A stretch of 15,698 nt of DNA, from positions 1 through 15,698 of the forward strand of contig SLOS01000128.1 of assembly GCA_007132365.1 (NCBI GenBank), in the 5' to 3' direction. The stretch is from Bacteroidales bacterium. GTDB taxonomy: Bacteria > Bacteroidota > Bacteroidia > Bacteroidales > PUMT01. Of this stretch, positions 1 to 7,244 are shown piece by piece (within the stretch, counting starts at the first letter, position 1; every line of letters begins with the position of its first letter). Both the position numbers and the translations under genes were made by a program. The notes under the pieces were generated by a model that did no database searches, was not told the origin of the DNA, and saw only the letters and a program-made list of their open reading frames with translations.

Positions 1-1316
1 AGCGAAGAGAGTCCGGAGGTAGGCTCATCAATAAAAAGGATAGAGGGCTCACGCATCAGTTCCAGTCCGATATTCAGCCTTTTCCTTTGTCCCCCGCTTA
101 TAAACTTATTCAGCGGATTACCCACCCTAAGGTCCCTTATTTCATCCAGTCCCAGATCCCTAAGCACCTTCTCAACAATTTCAGTAATTCTTTCCTCATT
201 CAGGTTCCCGAAACACAATTTAGCGTTATAATAGAGGTTCTGATATACTGACAGCTCCTCTATCAGCAGGTCATCCTGGGGAACAAACCCGATCTGGCCC
301 TCAATTTTTGCTGCATCTCTGTGTATATCATTGGAGTTTATCAGTATTTTCCCCCTGCGCGGCTTCAGTTTGCCGTTCAACACATTAAGCAGGGTGGACT
401 TGCCTGAACCACTTACCCCCATAATACCGATAAGCTGGCCGGACTCCTCGGAAAAACTGAAAGGGCGTATGCCGTTCTGGCTTAATGGGTAGCGGTATTC
501 GATATTAACAGCTGACAAAACGATCTTTATCCCCCCTGGTTTCTGAAAAAACCAGGAAGATACCTCTGAATAATAAATCGGGGCAATTTCATTCCCCCTG
601 ATAATGCCGCCCTGTTTGAAAATATAAAACTTATTTCTCACCAGGGGCCGTCCTTCAAAGGTGAGCTTATTATTACCATTGTAGCGGAAAACAAAGGTAC
701 CCGTACTCTTTAAAAATAAAACAATAATCTTGCCATTCAGCGATTCCCTCTCAACCACCCTTTCCTGGTCCTGCATCCTGCGTTTGTGCATTTCCACCCA
801 TGCGCCTTCAAGCTCATCAATTGATGTTTCCTTCGGCTTCCTGATAATCAGTAGGTTGCCAGGGTCTATTTGCCGGTGCTTCCCCCCGAGAATAAAGGCT
901 TTGGCATCTTTCACCTCATTTGGTGAAATATTGAAGCTGTCAGCGACCGTCTGAATAAATATCCTCTCAAGATCTGAGAAAATATCATCTTCACTTACAA
1001 ATTCCAGTAATCTCAAAAAGACAATCATCCTGTCATTCTGATGCAACTCACGGTTAATTTGCCCGCAAATATTGGTTACCTGGAACCTGAGCAGCGAACT
1101 GTCGTCTGCTTCGCCACCGGATTGCTGCAGCTCACGGGAATAAAACTCAAAATAATCATCATAAAGCTTAAGGTATTCCTCAACCACTGCTTCATCGAGA
1201 TGCTGGCGAAGATAGGCCAAAACAAAGGCACGGTCTTTTTCAGAGACCAGTTTATCATTTACATTGGCAACAAGTGCAAACAAATGAATCAACGCATTTA
1301 AAATTGATTCACTCAT
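1..1316 (-). CDS. ABC transporter ATPase with TerB-like N-terminal domain (partial, C-terminus off left edge)
   Basis: The frame opens with ATG at 1314-1316 and stays open for 438 codons to the window edge, so only the N-terminal part is seen. Residues 1-138 are all-helical and resemble a TerB/DjlA-type fold (a VANVNDKLVSEKD stretch near residues 15-28, a second helical half from about 85). Residues about 200-265 are beta-rich, possibly FHA-like; that is inference. The ABC domain follows: Walker A GVSGSGKST near residue 300-308, a Q-loop VPQDD near 350, signature ISGGQRKRLNIG near 402, Walker B and D-loop LFIDEPTSGLSS just before the edge. The ISGGQRKR signature is the ABCG/White type, whose members usually carry a C-terminal membrane domain, which would lie outside the window. 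Substrate unknown. A terminator at 1423-1458 separates it from the lipoprotein gene upstream, so it probably has its own promoter; I could not identify one. Confidence 0.9.
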   Translation of the reverse strand, partial: MSESILNALIHLFALVANVNDKLVSEKDRAFVLAYLRQHLDEAVVEEYLKLYDDYFEFYSRELQQSGGEADDSSLLRFQVTNICGQINRELHQNDRMIVFLRLLEFVSEDDIFSDLERIFIQTVADSFNISPNEVKDAKAFILGGKHRQIDPGNLLIIRKPKETSIDELEGAWVEMHKRRMQDQERVVERESLNGKIIVLFLKSTGTFVFRYNGNNKLTFEGRPLVRNKFYIFKQGGIIRGNEIAPIYYSEVSSWFFQKPGGIKIVLSAVNIEYRYPLSQNGIRPFSFSEESGQLIGIMGVSGSGKSTLLNVLNGKLKPRRGKILINSNDIHRDAAKIEGQIGFVPQDDLLIEELSVYQNLYYNAKLCFGNLNEERITEIVEKVLRDLGLDEIRDLRVGNPLNKFISGGQRKRLNIGLELMREPSILFIDEPTSGLSS

Positions 1317-1354
1317 TTTCTGTCAGGTATTATTAATAATCGTGTTTATGACAA

Positions 1355-1380
1355 TGCCGGTTTTAACCTTGAAACCGGTA
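1355..1380. repeat. Inverted repeat upstream of the ABC ATPase gene
   Basis: The arms CCGGTTT (1357-1363) and AAACCGG (1372-1378) are perfectly complementary around an 8-nt loop, and a wobble plus an A-T pair extend them to 1355-1380. No T-run follows on either strand, so it is not a terminator. It lies about 40 nt before the ABC gene's ATG, where it could be an operator or a leader hairpin. The role is inferred only from position. Confidence 0.35.
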
Positions 1381-1422
1381 ATAAATTTGCCCTGCGCAGA
1401 CCGGCAAACCTTAATCCCAATT

Positions 1423-1458
1423 AAAAAAAAGCCGGCAATTAATTATCCTGCCAGCTTT
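1423..1458 (-). terminator. Rho-independent terminator of the 1481-2317 lipoprotein gene
   Basis: Read on the minus strand, arm AAAGCTGGC (1458-1450) pairs with GCCGGCTTT (1436-1428) with one G-U wobble and a 13-nt loop, and a run of eight T residues follows (1430-1423). It starts 23 nt after the lipoprotein stop codon. In the plus direction the wobble becomes a C-A mismatch and there is no T-run, so it acts on the minus strand. Confidence 0.75.
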
Positions 1459-1480
1459 ATTCCGCGTAAACTATAATAAA

Positions 1481-2317
1481 TCAGGAAACAATCCTGTTCC
1501 TCAGTCTTTCAATCTTTTCACTAAATGAATCCAGAGCTGAACCGGACATAGGTGATTGCTGATTGCCTATAAGTTCATATATTTCTGTAAGGTCCTTATA
1601 CATGGAATGAATAAAGGCGTCATCCTCGTGGCCATCAAGCAGTGCAATCAGTTTTTCAAGCGGATCATTCTGCCGGATTATTACATCTGTAATCTCAGTA
1701 TTATCCCTGGCGCCAATCGCAATTTGCGAGGTCAGGTACATACCCTCTATCCAGCTGCCGGTTATTACCAGCAGGGCCAGATCATCCCTGCGGTTATCGG
1801 TAAGGAAAGCATATGTATCATAGAAAGACTCTGATACGATGTTTATGAGAGAGTCCTTGTTATCCAGGTTTCTCTCGACCCTTTGAACAAATCCCTGATT
1901 AAATGAAGTGGAAATATTAAGCTCATCAATCAACTGTTTGCAAACCTGCAGATACTTCCTGATATCCTGACTCATTTCATAAGTGCCGGCATAACTTAGA
2001 TCAGCCCCGTATACACCAAGGTTAAGTGCCTTGCTCCTCTCGGTAAAATACCTGTCGACATTTGCCACAGGGTTTGAAATACCAAGGATATATGGCGCCC
2101 CGGCACGCTGCAACATTTCAACTACCTCGACAGAGGTCGGAATCGGATAATCCTCCAGTCCGTCGACTGATCGCAAGATCATTTCAGATCTTTCCTTGTT
2201 GTCTGTAATTGCCCTGGTTTCTCCCTCCTGCCGTCCCCCGCAGGCGTAACCAAGTAACATTATACCCAAGACAACAGATAAAAAATAACGGTATACTTTA
2301 AAACGGTTCATTTGCAT
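1481..2317 (-). CDS. Predicted lipoprotein, helical, unknown function
   Basis: I do not recognise a named family for this 278-residue protein. Residues 1-25 form a signal peptide: basic start (R5, K7, R10), hydrophobic core, then LLGYAC with the likely lipidated cysteine at C26 followed by two glycines. The rest has no membrane segment and is rich in predicted helices and acidic residues, suggesting a globular helical protein exposed to the periplasm or anchored in the outer membrane. A second ATG at residue 3 is an equally possible start. It follows the coiled-coil gene on the same strand after a 159-nt gap that holds a candidate promoter, and a clear terminator follows its stop. Two genes upstream is lgt, the enzyme that lipidates such cysteines, though that proximity need not be functional. 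Confidence 0.85.
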   Translation of the reverse strand: MQMNRFKVYRYFLSVVLGIMLLGYACGGRQEGETRAITDNKERSEMILRSVDGLEDYPIPTSVEVVEMLQRAGAPYILGISNPVANVDRYFTERSKALNLGVYGADLSYAGTYEMSQDIRKYLQVCKQLIDELNISTSFNQGFVQRVERNLDNKDSLINIVSESFYDTYAFLTDNRRDDLALLVITGSWIEGMYLTSQIAIGARDNTEITDVIIRQNDPLEKLIALLDGHEDDAFIHSMYKDLTEIYELIGNQQSPMSGSALDSFSEKIERLRNRIVS

Positions 2318-2404
2318 AAATTATAGTTATAAAATTATTTATCAGTATGCTGCTAATTGATCCCTGTTTAACTTTCTTTTAAAACGCCTTTGCGAATTTA
2401 ACAT

Positions 2405-2434
2405 CAAATGTACATAAAATTTTTTTATCTTAAA
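2405..2434 (-). promoter_or_regulatory. Candidate Bacteroidota-type promoter for the 1481-2317 lipoprotein gene
   Basis: On the minus strand a TACATTTG box (2412-2405) matches the Bacteroidota -7 consensus TAnnTTTG exactly. An 18-nt spacer separates it from TTTA (2434-2431), a three-of-four match to the -33 TTTG. Transcription would begin near 2398, giving a leader of about 80 nt. Confidence 0.5.
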
Positions 2435-2476
2435 TTACAGACAGACAGATGAAAAAAATTTTTAACGCCCTTCATG

Positions 2477-3397
2477 CTACCGCAGAGAAAATTGTGTTAA
2501 CCCTATCTGATATCCATCTGTATAAACTTCAACTTCATAATTGCCGGGAATAAGACTCCCGTCATCGTTGTAGTAGATACAGGCATCAATATCAACATTT
2601 TCATAATTAATCTCCCTTGAAGATGTAAATACCAGGGGCTCATCATCAACCATCATGATATTCGAAGCTGATGATGCCAGTACAAGCTGATCAGGGCGTA
2701 TTATCCTGATATAAACCTGCCGCATGCCGGGCGTTGCAATGGCATTTCGTTTTAGTGTAAAACAGACCTGAATCTGTTCAACCCTTCCAATCCTGTTGAT
2801 CTCACGACCTCTCCGGTTTATTGGCAAGGCTTCAAGGTTTTCAACCACCAGCCTTGATCCCAGCTCCACCCGGGCAGAAAGATCCTCTTTCACCTCTCTC
2901 TCCTGCCTTAACTGGGTTTCAACCACCATCATCTGCTGCCTGGCTTCAATATTTTCCTGCCGGAGTCTTATATTGGCCTGATTTAGTGAATCTACCTGGA
3001 CTATATAACTTTTCAGAACATCCCTTAGGGTGCCGAGCTCCCTCCGGTACTGATTTATTGTGGCAGCATTGCTGACCCTGGTCTGGTGGAGCTCTTCAAT
3101 CAGTTTATCTATCTCTTCCTGACGAGCCTCAAGCTGTGCATTCATGCTGTCATTATCTGTTCTGAGATCGTCATATTCGCGCGACAGATCCTCAAGGTCA
3201 CGAATAATTTCGAATTTTTCACTTGTCACTTCTGCCAGCTTGACAGCTTCCTGCTTCCTGTCATAAAGTAACCAGCCAAGCACTCCAATAAGAGCTACCA
3301 GCACGGATACGAGCCCAATCAATATCCAGGTTAGCCTTTTTGCGGGTATTTTTGATAATGGAGTCTCCTCTCCTGATCCTGCCTTTTCCTTTTCCAT
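2477..3397 (-). CDS. Single-pass membrane protein with long coiled coil, unknown function
   Basis: The 306-residue protein has a short charged N-terminal tail, one membrane segment at about residues 22-45 (WILIGLVSVLVALIGVLGWLL) and then a heptad-rich, Glu/Gln/Arg-rich coiled coil over about residues 50-180. The last 110 residues are different: short hydrophobic strands separated by polar turns (QVYIRIIRPD, DACIYYNDD, YEVEVYTDG), which suggests a small beta-sandwich domain. With the tail inside, coil and beta domain would sit in the periplasm. I recognise the layout as common among uncharacterised Bacteroidota proteins but know no function. Its start is 36 nt after the lgt stop on the same strand, so the two are probably co-transcribed. 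No Shine-Dalgarno sequence precedes the ATG; the upstream bases are A/T-rich. Confidence 0.85.
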   Translation of the reverse strand: MEKEKAGSGEETPLSKIPAKRLTWILIGLVSVLVALIGVLGWLLYDRKQEAVKLAEVTSEKFEIIRDLEDLSREYDDLRTDNDSMNAQLEARQEEIDKLIEELHQTRVSNAATINQYRRELGTLRDVLKSYIVQVDSLNQANIRLRQENIEARQQMMVVETQLRQEREVKEDLSARVELGSRLVVENLEALPINRRGREINRIGRVEQIQVCFTLKRNAIATPGMRQVYIRIIRPDQLVLASSASNIMMVDDEPLVFTSSREINYENVDIDACIYYNDDGSLIPGNYEVEVYTDGYQIGLTQFSLR

Positions 3398-3433
3398 AGG
3401 TGAACATTTAATTATTAAAATACAGATCTGATT

Positions 3434-4237
3434 TTATTTCTGAGCCTTGCGGGAATGCTTTTTATATGATAACGCAAGAAGCGCAAACCCGGCAATAACA
3501 AACGGAATGCTGAGCCATTGTCCCATATTCAAAACCATACCCGTCTCAAACTCAACCTGAACCTCTTTGATAAATTCTATAAAGAACCTGACGGTAAAAA
3601 GCAGGATAAGGAAAATACTGAAAAAATATCCCTCCTTCAGTTTACCATCCTGTTTCCAATAAAGCGAATAAAGCAATGCAAATATTGCGAGGTAAGCCAA
3701 ACCTTCATATATCTGGGTAGGATGCTTCGGCACAACCTCACCAGCGCCGGCAAAGATAAATCCCCAGGGAAGATCTGTCTGGATACCATAAATCTCCGAA
3801 TTCATAAGATTGCCCATGCGAATAAAGAATCCCCCCAGGGCCACTACAATTACTATTCTGTCGAGTATCCAAAGATATGGCCGTCTGATGCTTTTGGAAT
3901 AATAGTAAAGTGCAATAGGTATTCCCAAAGCGGCTCCGTGACTTGCAAGTCCGCCCCTCCAGATCTTGAGAATCTCAATAGGATTGCTAAGGTAATAGTC
4001 AGGCTCATAAAACAGGCAATGGCCGAGCCTGGCGCCAACTATGGTACCTACCGCAGTATAAATGGTAAGTTTGTCCAGCAATTCAACCGAGATCCCTTCT
4101 TTTTTGAAAATCCTCAAAAAAACAAGGTAGCCGAAAAAAAATGCAGAAGCAAAAAGCAATCCGTACCAGCGTACGGCAAAATTGCCAAGTCTGAACAGTT
4201 CAGGATCAACATCCCAGATTATGGAGGTAAGCAACAT
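3434..4237 (-). CDS. lgt: Prolipoprotein diacylglyceryl transferase
   Basis: This inner-membrane enzyme moves a diacylglyceryl group from phosphatidylglycerol to the lipobox cysteine of prolipoproteins, the first step of lipoprotein maturation. At 267 residues it has normal family length and is strongly hydrophobic with about seven membrane segments. Key family positions are present: the catalytic-region histidine in the WRGGLASHGAALG motif (H100), the RMGNLMNSEIYG signature (R140, N143, E148, G151), HPTQIYE (H172-E178), and a late arginine in RFFIEF (R217). The usual HGG is HGA here, a mild change. The start is ATG at 4237 in an A/T-rich context. It is the first gene of a minus-strand run and diverges from the Big_5 lipoprotein gene. 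The enzyme suits a genome with as many lipoproteins as this window shows. Confidence 0.97.
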   Translation of the reverse strand: MLLTSIIWDVDPELFRLGNFAVRWYGLLFASAFFFGYLVFLRIFKKEGISVELLDKLTIYTAVGTIVGARLGHCLFYEPDYYLSNPIEILKIWRGGLASHGAALGIPIALYYYSKSIRRPYLWILDRIVIVVALGGFFIRMGNLMNSEIYGIQTDLPWGFIFAGAGEVVPKHPTQIYEGLAYLAIFALLYSLYWKQDGKLKEGYFFSIFLILLFTVRFFIEFIKEVQVEFETGMVLNMGQWLSIPFVIAGFALLALSYKKHSRKAQK

Positions 4238-4394
4238 AATTTTATGAATTTTTGAACGGTAAAATTATAAAAGAATTGTAACAAACAGGCTCTGGTATAG
4301 TTTTTATTAATAATTATTTTTAATCCGGTACGTTTAGAATCATCAGGAGGGCCTCTGCCATACACCGGGTCATATTATTTCCCGTTAAAGTTCG

Positions 4395-4402
4395 TAAGTT
4401 TG
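4395..4402 (+). promoter_or_regulatory. Candidate -7 promoter box for the Big_5 lipoprotein gene
   Basis: TAAGTTTG is an exact match to the Bacteroidota -7 consensus TAnnTTTG, 24 nt before the TTG start at 4427. No convincing TTTG lies 19-21 nt upstream, so the -33 half is weak. Transcription would begin near 4409 with a very short leader. I found no equivalent for lgt in the opposite direction. Confidence 0.4.
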
Positions 4403-4426
4403 CATCTGATCAAATATTAACTGAAA

Positions 4427-6241
4427 TTGAATAAACTCCTGTCATATGTTCCTTTTATGATGCTGATCGCCAGCATCATATCACTGCTATTCCCGCGGTG
4501 CGCCAATATTGTTCCGCCAACCGGAGGGCCCCGTGATACCATACCTCCTGAGGTGGTGAGCAGCATTCCGGCAAATTTCTCCACAGGTTTTACAGGAACT
4601 GAAATACAAATAGAATTTGATGAGTTTATTCAGCTGCGAAATATCAATCAGCAGTTCATAATAACCCCGCCACAGAAAGAAAGGCCGGATTTCAGGGTCA
4701 GGGGACGCAATCTGTATATAGACCTTAAAACTGAACCCATCGCCAACACGACATATACACTTAATTTTGGTGATGCAATTGTTGACCTGAATGAATCGAA
4801 TGCCTTCAGCAACTACGAATTTGTTTTTTCAACCGGCGACAAGATAGATTCGCTGAGTTATTCAGGAATCGTATTGAACGCCTTCGACAACAAGCCTGTG
4901 GAGGGGGCAATTGTGATGCTGTATGAAGAGATCAATGATTCGGTGCCTTACCGGAGGATGCCTCTGTATGCGAACCGTACAGGGAAAGACGGGCGTTTTC
5001 AGATGAATAACCTCAGGGTTGACACTTTTCTGGTTTTTGCCATTACCGATGCAAACAATAATTATCTATATGACAGACCGGGCGAGGAGGCTATTGCATT
5101 TCTGGATGATTATCTTTATCTGACGCCGGATTACCAGCCCCCTCATATGGAACATGATACCTTAATATACGATACCCTTATTAGCGACACCCTGTTAAAC
5201 GACACTGCACTTATTTTTGATATTCCCTCAAGGGAGCCGGCGCCTTATATCAGGCCCGATGATACCTTGTACATGTTCAAAGAAGAAACCGGAAGGCAGT
5301 ACCTCATCCGGAATGAGAGGAAAAAGAGGGGGGAACTGCTTTTCGTTTTTAATCGTCCTCTCAGGAAAGAATGGTCAATAGAACCGGTGAACTTTGAACC
5401 TCCGGAAAGCTGGAAGCTGGTTGAAAAGAATCCGCGGATGGACAGTATAAGATACTGGATTACCGATGAGGAGACAAGAAAGATCGACAACATGCGCTTT
5501 CTGGTTTCTTATTGGGCAACCGGTCCATCCGACTCACTGAAGCAAGTAAGTGACAGTATCAACATGAATTACACGGCTCCTTTAAGATCCCGCAGGCAGG
5601 CAGCAGAGGAAGAGGATGAGCCCGTTATGGAAGTCCCCTTTGGTATACGCCCGGGAGGAAACCAGGAACTGAACAAAAACCTCAGGATATCATTCCCGGT
5701 TCCGCTCTCGCATCTGGATCTTTCAAAAACAGGGCTGGCTGTAATACAGAGCAATGACATTGTACAACGTGATTTTGATATGATAAGTGATTCCCTCAGG
5801 ATCAGAAATTATTATCTGTTAACCGACTGGATTCCCGGAAAGGATTACAGGTTCACCTCAGAACCGGGGGCTTTCAAAGATATATTCGGACTTGAATCAG
5901 ATAGTATTGAGCTTAACTTCAAAACCCGTGAGGAAGATCACTACGGGAGCCTCATCCTTAGCCTGTCAGGCGTGACTGATCATATAATTCTTCAGCTCCT
6001 GGATGAAAGGGAAAATTTGCTGAGGGAATATTTTTTTGAACAGGACGATGAATTGATCATCGACTACCTGCAGCCGGATAAATACCGGCTTAAAGTAATC
6101 TTCGACACCAATAAAAACAGAAGGTGGGATACAGGGAACTATCTGCAAGGCATACAACCCGAGCGGGTTATGTTTTACAGGGAGGTTATTGCAACCCGGC
6201 CCAACTGGGATATAGAAATTAAATGGGACCTGGGACTCTGA
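4427..6241 (+). CDS. Big_5 (Ig-like) domain lipoprotein
   Basis: This 604-residue protein starts with a signal peptide that ends in LLFPRCAN, with C25 as the likely lipidated residue. It continues PPTGGPRDTIPP, the opening typical of a Bacteroidota lipoprotein family carrying a bacterial Ig-like Big_5 domain. That domain spans about residues 38-133 (strands IQIEFDEFI, TTYTLNFGDAIVD, YEFVFSTGD). A carboxypeptidase-regulatory-like beta domain follows at about 143-220 (SGIVLNAFDNKPVEGAIV, GRFQMNNLRVDTFLVFAITD). Near 243-265 there is a run of D-T-L repeats, then more beta-rich sequence ending in a KYRLKVIFDTNKNRRWD stretch. The function of the family is unknown; it is a surface or periplasmic lipoprotein. 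The start is TTG: a stop (TAA, 4418-4420) lies just upstream and the next ATG (4457) would give a signal peptide with no basic residue before the hydrophobic core, so TTG is preferred. It is convergent with the stress-protein gene, 11 nt apart. Confidence 0.88.
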   Translation: MNKLLSYVPFMMLIASIISLLFPRCANIVPPTGGPRDTIPPEVVSSIPANFSTGFTGTEIQIEFDEFIQLRNINQQFIITPPQKERPDFRVRGRNLYIDLKTEPIANTTYTLNFGDAIVDLNESNAFSNYEFVFSTGDKIDSLSYSGIVLNAFDNKPVEGAIVMLYEEINDSVPYRRMPLYANRTGKDGRFQMNNLRVDTFLVFAITDANNNYLYDRPGEEAIAFLDDYLYLTPDYQPPHMEHDTLIYDTLISDTLLNDTALIFDIPSREPAPYIRPDDTLYMFKEETGRQYLIRNERKKRGELLFVFNRPLRKEWSIEPVNFEPPESWKLVEKNPRMDSIRYWITDEETRKIDNMRFLVSYWATGPSDSLKQVSDSINMNYTAPLRSRRQAAEEEDEPVMEVPFGIRPGGNQELNKNLRISFPVPLSHLDLSKTGLAVIQSNDIVQRDFDMISDSLRIRNYYLLTDWIPGKDYRFTSEPGAFKDIFGLESDSIELNFKTREEDHYGSLILSLSGVTDHIILQLLDERENLLREYFFEQDDELIIDYLQPDKYRLKVIFDTNKNRRWDTGNYLQGIQPERVMFYREVIATRPNWDIEIKWDLGL

Positions 6242-6252
6242 GAAATATAATT

Positions 6253-7122
6253 CTAAGCCGGGGGTACATCACCGTAAGTTCTGAATCCGATCTTTATATT
6301 CAGTTCTTTTGGTGTTATACACAATACCGGTGCGGGAGCCTTGCTGATCAACTGCTGTGCATTGCTGCCGATAAGGAAATTGGATAAGGCCAGGCTTTGT
6401 TCGGTCATAATTGAAATAAGATCTATCTTCTCCTTTTTTGTATAATCAACTATCAGGTCACTGATATTTTCTCCTCTGTGGTAAGAGGTGACTGCCTCCA
6501 CATCATTTTCTGCAAGGTGTTCTGCAACCTGGTTTGACCATGATTTGATCCTTGCCATAAGCTCCTGATCACTGCCACTGGATAACCCCATCACATGTAC
6601 CTGAGAACCAAAATATTTAGCCAGTTTCAGTGTGTAGGGGACTTTTTGCCTTGTATCTCGTGTGTAATCAATTGGCATAAGTATTTTCCTGAATGTTTTC
6701 GGTACAACACCGTGTTTTATTGCAATAACAGGACCTTCACTGGCAGTGATGATTTTAAGTGCATTGCTGCCTATGAAAAACTCTTCAAAACCAGAGGCTC
6801 CATGGGTAGACGCAACTATTAAGGAGTCATCAAACGACTCTGCCTGCTCAACAACTTCATCATATACCTTACCTTTTTTTATAATGTAGGAGAGCTTAAC
6901 CCCCCTTGCAAACTTATGCTCATACTGTGTCTGGAGATCCTTGAACCTGGATTTGGCATAACGTTGCTCTTCATCCTTTGAAATCTGGGAAAAATCAGAG
7001 GTACTTTTTATGACGTAAACCATTTGAACATTGGCTTTTGTCTTTGAGGAAATCATAATGGCAAGTTCCAAACCATTGATTGATTCATCAGAAAAATCCA
7101 GCGGTACAATAATCTGCTTCAT
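6253..7122 (-). CDS. Universal stress protein, two tandem UspA domains
   Basis: Two UspA-type domains fill the 289 residues, about 1-137 and 144-270, each opening with a strand and an Asp (KQIIVPLDF; KILMPIDY). These are cytosolic nucleotide-binding proteins made in stress or slow growth. The ATP-binding motif G-x2-G-x9-G-(S/T) is nearly intact in the first domain (S105-T-H-G108, then G118-S119), with Ser for the first Gly. In the second domain only the last pair (G252-S253) is left; the first two Gly positions are M239 and Q242. The second half therefore probably binds no ATP and may serve in dimerisation. Length is normal for a tandem Usp. It is divergent from the acyl-CoA synthetase gene, with an inverted repeat between them. 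Confidence 0.93.
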   Translation of the reverse strand: MKQIIVPLDFSDESINGLELAIMISSKTKANVQMVYVIKSTSDFSQISKDEEQRYAKSRFKDLQTQYEHKFARGVKLSYIIKKGKVYDEVVEQAESFDDSLIVASTHGASGFEEFFIGSNALKIITASEGPVIAIKHGVVPKTFRKILMPIDYTRDTRQKVPYTLKLAKYFGSQVHVMGLSSGSDQELMARIKSWSNQVAEHLAENDVEAVTSYHRGENISDLIVDYTKKEKIDLISIMTEQSLALSNFLIGSNAQQLISKAPAPVLCITPKELNIKIGFRTYGDVPPA

Positions 7123-7177
7123 GGGTATATTATTTAAAAATAAACTGCTTTTACCGGCAATTTAAGTATTTTTTTTC

Positions 7178-7203
7178 AAAGGGTAATATTGAAATTACCC
7201 TTT
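7178..7203. repeat. Perfect 10-bp inverted repeat in the usp / acyl-CoA synthetase divergent region
   Basis: AAAGGGTAAT (7178-7187) and ATTACCCTTT (7194-7203) are exact reverse complements around a 6-nt loop. A T-rich stretch follows on the plus strand, so alone it would resemble a terminator. But both flanking genes point away from it, so no transcript needs ending here. It also overlaps the candidate -33 box of the downstream promoter, which makes an operator a better reading. Confidence 0.6.
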
Positions 7204-7218
7204 TCTTTTTTACATTTA
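7188..7218 (+). promoter_or_regulatory. Candidate promoter of the acyl-CoA synthetase gene
   Basis: ATTG (7188-7191), 19 nt, then TACATTTA (7211-7218) resembles the Bacteroidota pair TTTG and TAnnTTTG with one mismatch in each box. Transcription would start near 7225, leaving about a 20-nt leader before the ATG at 7245. Its -33 box lies in the loop of the inverted repeat at 7178-7203. Confidence 0.4.
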
Positions 7219-7244
7219 CGGTTAAACCAACCATCCTTAAAAAT

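Noticed and set aside
730..1301. Plus-strand open frames of 74 and 86 codons near the left edge
   Set aside because: They lie antisense to the partial ABC ATPase, whose minus-strand frame is continuous with Walker A, signature and Walker B motifs.
3518..4255. 245-codon open frame on the plus strand opposite lgt
   Set aside because: It is the antisense shadow of lgt, whose motifs are all intact; the translated product has no recognisable family features.
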